A stretch of 64,000 bases of DNA, taken from positions 124,001 through 188,000 of the IMG/VR virus record IMGVR_UViG_3300042453_001086. One strand, 5' to 3'. Source of the stretch: a virus. Both the position numbers and the translations under genes were made by a program. The notes beneath the pieces are model-generated. The model did not search any database. It was not told the DNA's origin and saw nothing but the letters and a program-made list of their open reading frames with translations. Positions 55,416 through 63,909 of this stretch are shown here, piece by piece. Each line of letters begins with the position of its first letter. Positions within the stretch are counted from its first letter, which is position 1.

Positions 55416-58043
55416 TCACTGTATGCGACGAAGTTTCATCAGTTCCTTTACATAGTTTGTGTCCATGTCAAGTTGAACAAAAGAAACTTGTGATTTTTCT
55501 CCCGATGTAACAACGTTTGGAGTAGAAGGAGCTGATGGCATTTGAATAGTTGTTTCTTTTGGCGGTGCTTTCGATTCTGTCGCAACTGCCGTTGTTGTGG
55601 ATGTTACGGGTGGCATTGATGCACTTTTTGGTATCAAAATCTTTTGTATTTCTTCATATCCAGACTGCCCAGGTTTTACTTTTTTGGCAAGTTCTGGAAA
55701 TAACTTTGCCCAGTTTTGTAGTGGTGTTAAATCTGGATCTATCTTCGGAACTTGTGGTTCTGATTGTTTTACTCTCGTAGAATCTTTAGGTCTACTGATA
55801 CTACCAGACTGTTGAGGTCTGACTCTTTGATTCCCTCTAATATCAGCAAGTCCACTACCACCAGAAGCCTTCGCTGAAAGTATCAACTCCTGCCTCTTGT
55901 AATCTTCTCCAAAGTTTCTTTTTGATTGTTTAGGTTTCATCAAACCCTTCACTAAATCAATAGGTGATGGCAATAAAGTAGGTAAAGAAGGTAGTCGCCA
56001 ACCGCCACCTTTAGCGAAACTTGGTTTGTTTTGGTGTGTCCATTCCACTGGATCAACTTGCCCCCCATTTTTTTCTTTTCTAACTTCCCAGTGTAAATGA
56101 GCACCGAAAGAATGCCCTGTATTACCAACTGTTCCAATAACTTCACCTGCTTTAACTTCAGTCCCAACTTCTAATCGAGAAGCAACATCTTTCAAGTGCC
56201 CATAGAAAGTAAATATTTTTGGTTGCTTGTGTTCAATACCAACTAGATTTCCATATCCACCACCGCCATCAGTAGGCCAGTTTCTGTTGATATCATATAT
56301 CTTTCCAGCAAAAGGAGAAATAATCTTAATCCCAGGATCTCCATCTAAATCAATACCACTGTGTTGTTTCCCCCAGCGAAAACCAAATCCAGAAACATAT
56401 CCAATCTTTTTTGTATCAGATTTAGCAAATGGTATCCATGCAGGTAGTTTACCGACGTTAGTTCCACCAACATATCTAAGATCCGCAGCAGAAGAAATAA
56501 CACCAATATCTTTTGCTATTTCACCTGAGGTAATAGATGGTTCTTCTCCATCAGATCCTTGTGTTCCACCTTCAAATATCAATCTATTATTATCGAAGTA
56601 AATCTTCCACGACTTATAAAACTTTCGTTCTTCTAGTTCATTTGGCATTGTACCAGCATACCCTGGACCGCCAAGCATATCCAAAACTAGATTAACAGGT
56701 ATACCTAAAATATTAGATGCACCTTGGACTATACCAGGCAAAGAAGAGTTGAAAAATCCTGCCAACGGTCCAAGACTAGAAAGTATATCACCATAAACAG
56801 AGAGGACAGAACCTAGCAATCCTCTCATTGGTAGCATCATTGTATCACCAAGAGCATTTAAGTATTCAATCTCATCATAGTTACCAAACATATCTTTACC
56901 ATAGTTTCTATTCAATGGTATGATAGCTGTTCCTGGTGCTAAGTTTCCTACTGTGGGATTATCATATATTCCTGGTTTTAAAATATTTTTATCACCAGTG
57001 CCTAAAGATATGCCACCCTTAGACATTGCTGGCATTGATGTTGACATCAAACCAGCAGAAGCTTTTGTAGGTGATTTATTTGAATCTTGTTTCCAAAACT
57101 CCCACCATTGTTTCTGAGGTTTATTCTCTGCAGTTTGAACTGGAAGTGGAGATGTTTCCTCTGGTTGTTTAACAACTGTAGATGTTACCTTATCATCTTT
57201 ATTCTCAATCTCATCCTCTCTAGATCTAGTTTCGATGTCGTTCAAAAACTCAGAGTAGTTTTCTATCTGTTGCCCAAGTAAAAACTTAACTAAATCTAGA
57301 TTAGCATTACTAGTTTTTAGAATAGAAGTTCTTCTTTTTATTAAAACATTATGCGCTGACAGTTCGGATGCAATATTGTCTAGTGCATTAGAAAACTCTG
57401 ATATATTTTGTGATAACTTGTTTGGAATCTTCGTTGGTATGAGATCAGGTATTATAGGTTTTTTTGGTGTCTCATCCGTAGTTGGAACTTCCGATTCAGT
57501 TTCTGGAGGTGGTGTCTCTACTACAGGTTCTGGTTCAGGTTCTATTACTGGTTCTGGTGTTTTTATTTCGGATGAGTTTACATAACTACCTTCCCATGGA
57601 TCGGGAATAGGTTCCATTGGTTTAACCAATGGTTCTTGTGGTTGAATATTTTCCGAACGTCTTTTATTAACTACTCTTTCTATCTCTGCTTCTTCAATCT
57701 TAGCATCAACTTGTTTTCTGAATGGTTTTTCTAGATACTCTTCTACCAACCACTCTTGATATATCCTTTGTCTTTCTAACCATTGAGAAGGAGTGCCGCT
57801 AGATTGATCCAGTTGAGGATATCCTCGCGGATCTTTCTTCATGTTAGCAATCAGTCTATCCGCATCCGCTTCTGTAATATTTACATACGAAGAGTAGTTT
57901 CCATACTCATTAGGTCTACCAGTTAGACGCGCCTTAAGAGTTCCCCAAAGACCAGGAGACTTTGGCATTGGTAGGTGCCAAGGTCTCTGTGGATCTAATA
58001 TCCCTTCTGGTGGTTGTGGTAAGCCTAAGTCTTCGGGATTCAT
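55416..58043 (-). CDS. Tail protein with M23 peptidase domain
   Basis: 875 residues. Residues 1-200 are charged and Pro/Glu-rich; a helix-rich segment runs 205-275. Residues about 402-490 match the shared tail domain of the 804-residue protein ('MMLPM...GPLAGFF...MLGG...FYKSWKIYF'). Residues about 548-660 are a LytM/M23 peptidase: 'GKQHSGIDLDG' (H561, D565) and 'GAHLHWEV' (H649, H651), the complete zinc set. M23 enzymes cut peptide cross-links of peptidoglycan. The start overlaps the stop of the gp51-like gene as ATGA. Confidence 0.82.
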   Translation of the reverse strand: MNPEDLGLPQPPEGILDPQRPWHLPMPKSPGLWGTLKARLTGRPNEYGNYSSYVNITEADADRLIANMKKDPRGYPQLDQSSGTPSQWLERQRIYQEWLVEEYLEKPFRKQVDAKIEEAEIERVVNKRRSENIQPQEPLVKPMEPIPDPWEGSYVNSSEIKTPEPVIEPEPEPVVETPPPETESEVPTTDETPKKPIIPDLIPTKIPNKLSQNISEFSNALDNIASELSAHNVLIKRRTSILKTSNANLDLVKFLLGQQIENYSEFLNDIETRSREDEIENKDDKVTSTVVKQPEETSPLPVQTAENKPQKQWWEFWKQDSNKSPTKASAGLMSTSMPAMSKGGISLGTGDKNILKPGIYDNPTVGNLAPGTAIIPLNRNYGKDMFGNYDEIEYLNALGDTMMLPMRGLLGSVLSVYGDILSSLGPLAGFFNSSLPGIVQGASNILGIPVNLVLDMLGGPGYAGTMPNELEERKFYKSWKIYFDNNRLIFEGGTQGSDGEEPSITSGEIAKDIGVISSAADLRYVGGTNVGKLPAWIPFAKSDTKKIGYVSGFGFRWGKQHSGIDLDGDPGIKIISPFAGKIYDINRNWPTDGGGGYGNLVGIEHKQPKIFTFYGHLKDVASRLEVGTEVKAGEVIGTVGNTGHSFGAHLHWEVRKEKNGGQVDPVEWTHQNKPSFAKGGGWRLPSLPTLLPSPIDLVKGLMKPKQSKRNFGEDYKRQELILSAKASGGSGLADIRGNQRVRPQQSGSISRPKDSTRVKQSEPQVPKIDPDLTPLQNWAKLFPELAKKVKPGQSGYEEIQKILIPKSASMPPVTSTTTAVATESKAPPKETTIQMPSAPSTPNVVTSGEKSQVSFVQLDMDTNYVKELMKLRRIQ

Positions 58044-58219
58044 CGCATTGATCTTTGTCTTGCTTTGTCGTTCTGCTCTTCGATATATGCATTAAGCATA
58101 CTAACATAAACGATTCTTTCCCAAGGAAGCATGTTCTCTAACTCAGTTAATGAAAACTTGTGATGATACATTAGGTTGAAGTTAGATTGGTAATGATTCA
58201 CCAAAGTTTCGTGGAACAT
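58040..58219 (-). CDS. gp51-like small baseplate hub assembly protein
   Basis: 59 residues, ATG at 58219. 'YHHKFSLTELENMLPWERIVYVSMLNAYIEEQ' matches the short proteins that follow gp26 in T4-like phages and act in hub assembly (T4 gp51 position). It sits two bases from gp26 and overlaps the next gene by 4 bases, like a gp26/gp51 pair. Assignment rests on context plus the LPWER...Y motif. Confidence 0.6.
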   Translation of the reverse strand: MFHETLVNHYQSNFNLMYHHKFSLTELENMLPWERIVYVSMLNAYIEEQNDKARQRSMR

Positions 58220-58221
58220 GC

Positions 58222-58938
58222 TTACCCGAAAAAATTTACCAGACCCTCAATAGTATATTCAGATTCAACGTCTGTGTTTGGGTTTGTTATTTTAAAACTG
58301 TGTGATAGTTTTGGCATTGTAGCGAAGAAATCTTTCACTTTCTCGAACTGTTTAGAAGTCATGCCACCAATCCATTCTTCGATCTCTTTTTTTGAGGTCG
58401 TTTTTGCTTCATACACATCTTCACCAACAAAGATTTGATCTACAGAATCTACAATAATATCAAAAACTTCTTCAGCATTCAAACTCTTCATCATGATTTG
58501 CGTTTGAATAAACTGCTCCATACCAGGATACTTCATGATCAAACCAGAATCATCTGACAACATGATTTTATTATTATGAGATGGATCTTTGATTACTTTC
58601 ACGTTATTGATATCTAAACTATAATCGACCTGAGTTTGTCCATCATCTTCACAAGTAATCTTCATTTGAACCACTTCACCAACTGATTTGGCACGAATAT
58701 TTAAAAACAAATATTCAATGTCAAATGAAGCAAGTTCCGTTACTTTGATTCCTCTAGTAAGAACACAGTCTTTAACAATGTTAACTACCGCATCCGTGAT
58801 TTGTTTTTCCTCTTGCGATTCCATTGCCATAAGAAGAATCTTTTCTTCTTTCACAAGAAATGGTCTGTACTTAATAGTCTTACCTGTTGATGGTAGTTCC
58901 AACTCATAGGTAGGCACTGGGGGTTTTGGTAAAGTCAT
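58222..58938 (-). CDS. 26: Baseplate hub assembly protein gp26
   Basis: 238 residues. Opening 'LPKPPVPTYELELPSTGKTIKYRPFLVKEEKILLMAMES', then 'VVNIVKDCV' and 'SFDIEYLFLNIRAKSVGEVV', is characteristic of the T4-like gp26 hub family. T4 gp26 is needed to assemble the central hub of the baseplate. A late promoter precedes it with GGAG before the ATG. Confidence 0.85.
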   Translation of the reverse strand: MTLPKPPVPTYELELPSTGKTIKYRPFLVKEEKILLMAMESQEEKQITDAVVNIVKDCVLTRGIKVTELASFDIEYLFLNIRAKSVGEVVQMKITCEDDGQTQVDYSLDINNVKVIKDPSHNNKIMLSDDSGLIMKYPGMEQFIQTQIMMKSLNAEEVFDIIVDSVDQIFVGEDVYEAKTTSKKEIEEWIGGMTSKQFEKVKDFFATMPKLSHSFKITNPNTDVESEYTIEGLVNFFG

Positions 58939-58969
58939 GATTACTCCAAAAATTATGATGTCGTGAAGA

Positions 58970-58977
58970 TATTTATT
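58970..58977 (-). promoter_or_regulatory. Late promoter candidate for gp26
   Basis: AATAAATA on the minus strand, overlapping the TAA stop of the tail-tube-like gene, 31 bases before the ATG at 58938. Confidence 0.6.
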
Positions 58978-59620
58978 AGCGTCCTTGTAATGTATCCTTA
59001 CCCAACTTCCATCTTCTATAGTAAAAGTTAGCAGTGACTTTGACTAACTGCGAAGAACCATATGATAATGGAACTGAGTCTACACTATAAGGCCATATGT
59101 CATACAAATAGTAAGAAGATGATATGGCACCACTATCACTTCCTTTCGATCTCTCTGTTTTAAATAATCTCATTTCTGCTTGATATTCGTCTGGGTATCT
59201 TAATCTTCTACCATTTTCTTGACTACTTTTATAATCATCTTCTGCGCCATTATCATCAGAGTCCACGTAAATATATTTCATCCATCTATTTAATAGATGT
59301 AATGGAGTCATTTTAGCATCACACATAAAAGAAAGTTGAATATCATTATAAATCGGTGTAGTAGGATAGTAGAGTGGAGCAGCACCTGCATATCTTGTTA
59401 CGTTACCAGTAGCAACTTGATATCCAGGTAAAGTAGCTTCATCACAAAAGACCATCATTCTTGTGTCGTCTTCCGATCCACTACCTTTGTATGTCCAAGT
59501 TCTTTTGCCAACTACCTCTGGGTTTGGAAATGTTATTTCAACCGCAAAGTTGTTACTAGTGGCCATGCCCTTGCCACTAGAAATCATACTCAATAATGAT
59601 TGAATACCTGTTGATGCCAT
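58976..59620 (-). CDS. Tail-tube-like baseplate protein (gp54/gp19 family)
   Basis: 214 residues. 'FCDEATLPGYQVAT', 'YYPTTPIYNDIQLSFMCDAKMTPLHLLNRWMKYIY', 'YLYDIWPYSVDSVPLSYGSSQLVKVTANFYYRRW' is the tail-tube fold pattern shared by T4 gp19, gp48 and gp54. The position beside gp4/gp48/gp53 fits the tube-initiator gp54 better than the major tube protein. Length equals a tube monomer, so gp19-like duplication is the alternative. Confidence 0.65.
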   Translation of the reverse strand: MASTGIQSLLSMISSGKGMATSNNFAVEITFPNPEVVGKRTWTYKGSGSEDDTRMMVFCDEATLPGYQVATGNVTRYAGAAPLYYPTTPIYNDIQLSFMCDAKMTPLHLLNRWMKYIYVDSDDNGAEDDYKSSQENGRRLRYPDEYQAEMRLFKTERSKGSDSGAISSSYYLYDIWPYSVDSVPLSYGSSQLVKVTANFYYRRWKLGKDTLQGR

Positions 59621-59621
59621 C

Positions 59622-59629
59622 TATAAATA
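59622..59629 (+). promoter_or_regulatory. Plus-strand late promoter
   Basis: TATAAATA, 25 bases upstream of the gp4 ATG at 59654; the start of the only plus-strand operon in the window. Confidence 0.75.
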
Positions 59630-59642
59630 TTTGGGGAAGATG

Positions 59643-59650
59643 TATTTATA
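59643..59650 (-). promoter_or_regulatory. Minus-strand late promoter
   Basis: TATAAATA on the minus strand, 23 bases upstream of the ATG at 59620. It is interleaved with the plus-strand promoter at 59622-59629. Confidence 0.75.
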
Positions 59651-59653
59651 TTT

Positions 59654-60088
59654 ATGGCATACTCTGGATTCTTTAAACCAACCAATCCTAAAAAATACAG
59701 AGGTAACCCGACAAATATCATCTACCGCTCGTTATGGGAAAGAAAGTTTATGATGTTCTGTGACAGAAATCAGAATGTTATTGAGTGGGGAAGTGAAGAA
59801 GTTGTGATACCTTATCGTTCTCCATTAGACGGTAGAGTTCATCGCTATTATGTTGACTTCTATATTAAAGTTCGTACTAAATCAAATGAAATCAAAAAGT
59901 ATCTCATTGAAATCAAACCAAAGAATCAAACAACTCCTCCACCCCCAGCAAAGAAACAAACTAAACTATACAAAGATAAAGTCCTGACGTTTCTAAAGAA
60001 CCAAGCGAAATGGGAAGCCGCAAGTGACTGGTGTGAGGATAGACAGATGCAGTTCCTTATTCTCACCGAAGATCACTTGGGGATATAA
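59654..60088 (+). CDS. 4: Head completion protein gp4
   Basis: 144 residues. 'MAYSGFFKPTNPKKYRGNPTNIIYRSLWERKFM', 'VIEWGSEEVVIPYRSPLDGRVHRYYVDFYIKV', 'KYLIEIKPKNQT' follow T4 gp4 closely, including the nuclease-like E..W.SE...D....EIKP pattern. In T4, gp4 (also called gp50) is added to filled heads before tail joining. First gene of the plus-strand operon under a late promoter. Confidence 0.88.
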   Translation: MAYSGFFKPTNPKKYRGNPTNIIYRSLWERKFMMFCDRNQNVIEWGSEEVVIPYRSPLDGRVHRYYVDFYIKVRTKSNEIKKYLIEIKPKNQTTPPPPAKKQTKLYKDKVLTFLKNQAKWEAASDWCEDRQMQFLILTEDHLGI

Positions 60089-60091
60089 GAC

Positions 60092-60772
60092 ATGGCAAAA
60101 GGATTTAAAAAAGAAACGAAGAAAGAAGTAAAAGGTTACAATACTTTATTTGAACGTGTAAAAGAAAAAACGGATGGTGAAGAACAACCATGGAGTTGGT
60201 ATAGAAAAACTGTTCGCTCTATGGCGCTGGAATACAAACAAAATCCAGAAAAAACTATACGTGATGAGCGAAGAGACAGAGTAGATGATTCCGACAATCA
60301 AGACTCAAATCAACTAAGAAGATATGCAAAACAAGGTAGATTATTTCTCTTTGAATACAAAGCAAAGATGAAGTACCTACCATACTACGATACATTTCCT
60401 CTTGTATATGTGATCAAAGGAAACACAGATCATTTTTTTGGATTCAATCTACACTATCTAGAACCAAGAAAAAGAATGCTTGCCATAGAAAAGTTGAAAG
60501 ACAATCGCATTGACTTACCTCGCTCATGTCTTCATAAATATATTTTAGACCATGTAGATGGATTCTTATTGGACCTTGCCATTGCTGAATGGGACACTGC
60601 TATTGCTTTGCCCGTAGAACATTTTGTTAGAGAAAGAGGCAACACTTTAGTTCCGTACAAGTCATCTGATGTATGGAAAGAGACTAACGAAAAATATAAT
60701 GATCGCATTAAAGCAAAGAGAATCATTAAAGGTTATGGTAAACCAGAAGACATCGAGGTAGTAAGAAACTAA
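60092..60772 (+). CDS. Possible DNA end protector (gp2-like)
   Basis: 226 residues. A charged N-terminus, then 'GRLFLFEYKAKMKYLPYYDTFPLVYVIKGNTDHFFGFNLHYLEPRKRM', a motif I associate with the DNA end protector family of T4-like phages. In T4 gene 2 is next to gene 4, and here the gene follows gp4 by three bases. T4 gp2 protects packaged DNA ends from RecBCD. Moderate confidence because the rest is not diagnostic. Confidence 0.5.
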   Translation: MAKGFKKETKKEVKGYNTLFERVKEKTDGEEQPWSWYRKTVRSMALEYKQNPEKTIRDERRDRVDDSDNQDSNQLRRYAKQGRLFLFEYKAKMKYLPYYDTFPLVYVIKGNTDHFFGFNLHYLEPRKRMLAIEKLKDNRIDLPRSCLHKYILDHVDGFLLDLAIAEWDTAIALPVEHFVRERGNTLVPYKSSDVWKETNEKYNDRIKAKRIIKGYGKPEDIEVVRN

Positions 60773-61656
60773 TGACACTCAGATATCCAGAGCAAATAGC
60801 TAGTTCAAAAGATTATATTAAATTTGAGTTTGGGGAATATAAATCTCCTTTCAGATCTCCTCCATCTGGCACAAATCCGTTAGCATATGGATCAACCCTC
60901 TCATTTACTAGTTCTGGAAGTAGTATCTATTTACCAATGCCTAATGATATACAATCTTCATTTGGTGGCAACTGGGGAGGAAAAGATGTTACTGGATTAG
61001 CTCAAGCTGCCCTAGGAACTGCTGGCGTTACGGTTGGAAATTTTATAACAAATAATATAGGTCAAAAGATCACTGGATTTGGCAATCTATTGTCTCCCGA
61101 TGGGTTTAAAAACGCTGGTGGTGCTTTGGCAGCTGATGTAGTCAATTCATTAAGTACTGCATTTGCAAATCTTCCAGGTTTGGGAGCAAATCTAACTGCC
61201 ACAGATGTTTTACAGCTAACAACAGAATCTATCGTAAATCCCAATACAGAACTATTATACTCTGGGACTGGATTAAGAACGCATGGATATACATTCAAAC
61301 TGATTCCACAATCAAAAAAAGAAGCAAATGATGTAATGGAGATTGTTGAAAGATTTAAAATCGCATGTGCTCCCAAACAAAAATCAGCTGCATTTGGAAA
61401 CACTTTCAAAAACTTCATTGGCATTCCAGATCTCTGTCAAGTAAGTTTCATTGGTAGTGGGGGTGGAGAAAATCCATACCTACCAAAGTACAAGGTGTCT
61501 GGTATAACATCAGTCAATGTAAACTATGTAACTGACGGTCAATTTGTAGCATACGAAGAAGGGCATCCATTGGGAGTAGTCCTAACAGTTGCATTAACCG
61601 AAACAAAACTCATATTCAGCGAAGAAATCGGATCAGGAGCAGGGAAGTATAGATAA
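60772..61656 (+). CDS. 48: Baseplate tail-tube cap gp48
   Basis: 294 residues. N-terminal Ser/Gly-rich segment, then a hydrophobic 'GLAQAALGTAGVTVGNFITNNIG' part. The C-terminal tube-like domain reads 'TELLYSGTGLRTHGYTFKLIPQSKKEANDVMEIVERFK...IPDLCQVSFIG...YKVSGITSVNVNYVTDGQFVAYEEGHPLGVVLTVALTETKLI', the pattern of T4-like gp48. It caps the baseplate and starts the tail tube. The ATG overlaps the upstream stop (TAATG). Confidence 0.78.
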   Translation: MTLRYPEQIASSKDYIKFEFGEYKSPFRSPPSGTNPLAYGSTLSFTSSGSSIYLPMPNDIQSSFGGNWGGKDVTGLAQAALGTAGVTVGNFITNNIGQKITGFGNLLSPDGFKNAGGALAADVVNSLSTAFANLPGLGANLTATDVLQLTTESIVNPNTELLYSGTGLRTHGYTFKLIPQSKKEANDVMEIVERFKIACAPKQKSAAFGNTFKNFIGIPDLCQVSFIGSGGGENPYLPKYKVSGITSVNVNYVTDGQFVAYEEGHPLGVVLTVALTETKLIFSEEIGSGAGKYR

Positions 61657-61658
61657 CC

Positions 61659-62348
61659 ATGGCATTCTTTAATCGCTTACCAAACGTAGAATACGATCAA
61701 AAACCATTAACCTTTCCATACTCGGAAAAGGAATATGTTTTAGTCAAAAACTTTTTCCGTCGCCACAAGTTAACTGAGCAGTCATACAACTATATCAATC
61801 TATTCAATGAGTATGTGCTGACAGATGAAGACCGTATCGACTACCTAGCATACAAAACATATGGTCAATCAGAACTAGATTGGGTGATTTTGATAACAAA
61901 CAATGTAATCAATACATACTTTGATCTACCAGTAAAAGAATCTGATCTATATGAAATGGTTGATAATGCATATCGTTACGAACCATTTGAAACTGGAGAA
62001 GAGAACACGCTACCAGCTGACAGAACACATCATTACGAAACATACGAAATAAAAAACTCTTCTGGTAACGTTGTATTGAAAGGTGGGTTGAAAGTAGAAC
62101 GTTCTTTCTACACGACGCCATTCAAATACAACAATGGTAACGGAACTATTGTAACTAAATCTGGCAATCAAGTTTGCAAAATAGTTACTAACTATGAATA
62201 CGAAAAAACTCTGAACGATGAGAAGAGAAAAATCTATCTCTTACGTCCAGAGTTTGTACAAGATTTTATTGATCAGTATGAAAAAGAAATGGAATACTCC
62301 AAGTCTTCCTCATACATTGACAGATTCACTAAGAAATCAGGAATCTAA
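61659..62348 (+). CDS. 53: Baseplate wedge protein gp53
   Basis: 229 residues. 'DRIDYLAYKTYGQSELDWVILITNNVINTYFDLPVKESDLYEMV' is the LysM-like core of gp53 (T4: ..ANAIYG.P.LYWVLLM.ND..DPY). T4 gp53 joins wedges into the hexagonal baseplate. Its stop (62346-62348) is immediately adjacent to the stop of gp32 on the other strand. Confidence 0.85.
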   Translation: MAFFNRLPNVEYDQKPLTFPYSEKEYVLVKNFFRRHKLTEQSYNYINLFNEYVLTDEDRIDYLAYKTYGQSELDWVILITNNVINTYFDLPVKESDLYEMVDNAYRYEPFETGEENTLPADRTHHYETYEIKNSSGNVVLKGGLKVERSFYTTPFKYNNGNGTIVTKSGNQVCKIVTNYEYEKTLNDEKRKIYLLRPEFVQDFIDQYEKEMEYSKSSSYIDRFTKKSGI

Positions 62349-63269
62349 TCAGTCTTCCTCAGCAAGGCGAGCGAAGTAACTGAGAGCATCATCTTCATCC
62401 TCATCTACACCAGCAGCGACTGCAACCTTAGGCAGGGCAGGTTCACGGCGAGCAACGGGAGCGGGAGCAGAGAACTCTTCATCCTCTTCCTCATCCATCA
62501 CACGGGTTGCCTGAGCAGCGCGAGCAGAGGCAGGGGTCTGAGTGATACCCAGCACCAGATTCAGACGGTCTTCAAGTTCTTCATAGCTCTTGAAGTTATC
62601 AGGAGACACGAATGCTTGGAGAGAGTGTGCCTGACGCCAGATGTTTTCCAGTTTGGAATCATCAGCAGCGAGTGCAGAAGGAGCAGCGAACTCAGACTTG
62701 TCGTAGTTCCAGTAACCAGCAACGTTGGTGATTTTCAGTTTGAAGTTAGCACCTTCCCACAGATCGAAAGGATTCACGGGAGTCTCGTCTTCAAACTCAG
62801 GTTGCATAGCGGCAGTAATCTTGTCAAAGATTTTCTTACCGAACTTATACAGGAACACTTTGCCTTCATTCTCAGGGTTTGCTTTGTCGCTCACCACATA
62901 GATGTTGGCGTAGTAAGTCAGTTTACGCTTCTGCTTACGGGCAGTTTCTTTATCAGCATCACGACCACTATTCCACAGGCGGCGATTCACCTCACCCACA
63001 GGATCTTTCTGACCCAGAGTGGTGAGAGAGTTCTCGATATACCAACCACCATCACCTTGGAAGGCATGGGAATAGAGTTTCACAAAAGGGATTTCCTCAC
63101 CATCAGGCGCAGGGAGGAAACGGATCACGGCAAATCCATTACCAGCGGCGTCAACGCTGGGCTTCCAGAAGCGGTCATCGCTATTGGAAGTAGAGTTTGC
63201 TTTCTCCAGTTCCTTAGTCAAGGAAGAGAAAGAGTTTTGGGATTTGCGCTTGAGATCAGCAAAAGACAT
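62349..63269 (-). CDS. 32: Single-stranded DNA-binding protein gp32
   Basis: 306 residues. 'MSFADLKRKSQNSFSSLTKELEKAN' is the basic gp32 N-terminus (self-interaction); the OB core follows ('AVIRFLPAPDGEEIPFVKLYSHAF...GWYIENSLTTLGQKDPV', 'LTYYANIYVVSDKANPENEGKVFLYKFGKKIFDKI'). The C-terminal tail is acidic (EDEDDALSYFARLAEED), binding other replication proteins. The Cys/His zinc site of T4 gp32 is missing (no Cys cluster). It coats ssDNA in replication and recombination. Own promoter at 63325-63353. Confidence 0.93.
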   Translation of the reverse strand: MSFADLKRKSQNSFSSLTKELEKANSTSNSDDRFWKPSVDAAGNGFAVIRFLPAPDGEEIPFVKLYSHAFQGDGGWYIENSLTTLGQKDPVGEVNRRLWNSGRDADKETARKQKRKLTYYANIYVVSDKANPENEGKVFLYKFGKKIFDKITAAMQPEFEDETPVNPFDLWEGANFKLKITNVAGYWNYDKSEFAAPSALAADDSKLENIWRQAHSLQAFVSPDNFKSYEELEDRLNLVLGITQTPASARAAQATRVMDEEEDEEFSAPAPVARREPALPKVAVAAGVDEDEDDALSYFARLAEED

Positions 63270-63324
63270 AGGATTACCTCGGATTGTTTTAGATTTGGTT
63301 TGTGTGACGCCTCATCACCTGTTC

Positions 63325-63353
63325 ATCATACCACGGGCAGGGGGCGGCGTCAA
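63325..63353 (-). promoter_or_regulatory. Sigma-70-like promoter of gp32
   Basis: Minus strand: TTGACG (63348-63353), 17-base spacer, TATGAT (63325-63330). It overlaps the last codons of the DUF1825 gene. Confidence 0.75.
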
Positions 63354-63694
63354 CCCTCTGCCTCGATTTCCTTTTCAAACTCGTCGAGCTTGTCAAGCAT
63401 GTTACGCATAAGGGTCTGAACGTTTTCAGTTTCCCACCATCCGTAAAGCATCTTAGCACCTTCTTCAATCTGCTCACACATTTCTACTGCGCGAGGGTCA
63501 TCAGAAAGCTTCAAACGCATGTAAAACACTTGCTGCTTTTCAACGAGGGCACGAACAGTATTAATATATTCAAGTTGATCTTCCTTGGTGCCCCTCATAG
63601 GAGCAGCAAGAGTAAGTTCCATCGCTTTCATTTGCAGGAACTCCATTTCTTTCGCCTCGTTACGGACGATTTCAGAATCAAAGAAGTCGCTCAT
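63350..63694 (-). CDS. DUF1825 family protein
   Basis: 114 residues. 'FFDSEIVRNEAKEMEFLQMKAMEL...LEYINTVRALVEKQQVFYMRLKLSDDPRA' matches DUF1825, a family found in cyanobacteria and their phages ('FFDSEIVQ.EAK', 'ME.L..RY.IFMKR..LSDD'). Helical throughout; function unknown. It sits between gp33 and gp32 and overlaps gp33 by 4 bases, so an information-processing role is plausible. Confidence 0.8.
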   Translation of the reverse strand: MSDFFDSEIVRNEAKEMEFLQMKAMELTLAAPMRGTKEDQLEYINTVRALVEKQQVFYMRLKLSDDPRAVEMCEQIEEGAKMLYGWWETENVQTLMRNMLDKLDEFEKEIEAEG

Positions 63695-63909
63695 ACTAAC
63701 ATTAGTTTTGCACGGGATGTTTTTTTGATGAAGTTCAGTTGTTGAGCTTCATGTTTTAGTTTTTCTTTTAATGGTTTTGATATTAACTTTGGAACTATTT
63801 CCAGTTCAATCTCATTACTGTCACAGTAATGAATAATAGCATCAATGTAACTCATGTCATCATTATTTACAAGAGTTTCTACTTCTGCAGAAAACTTCGC
63901 AACGGTCAT
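63691..63909 (-). CDS. 33: Late transcription co-activator gp33
   Basis: 72 residues from the ATG at 63909, with GAGGA eight bases upstream; a start at 63945 would overlap the upstream gene. 'SAEVETLVNNDDMSYIDAIIHYCDSNEIE...ISKPLKEKLKHEAQQLNFI' aligns with T4 gp33 ('MSYLEA...E.N.I', 'I.EKI..EA...N'). gp33 bridges RNA polymerase and the sliding clamp in late transcription. It is shorter than T4 gp33 (112 residues), lacking most of its N-terminus. Confidence 0.78.
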   Translation of the reverse strand: MTVAKFSAEVETLVNNDDMSYIDAIIHYCDSNEIELEIVPKLISKPLKEKLKHEAQQLNFIKKTSRAKLMLV

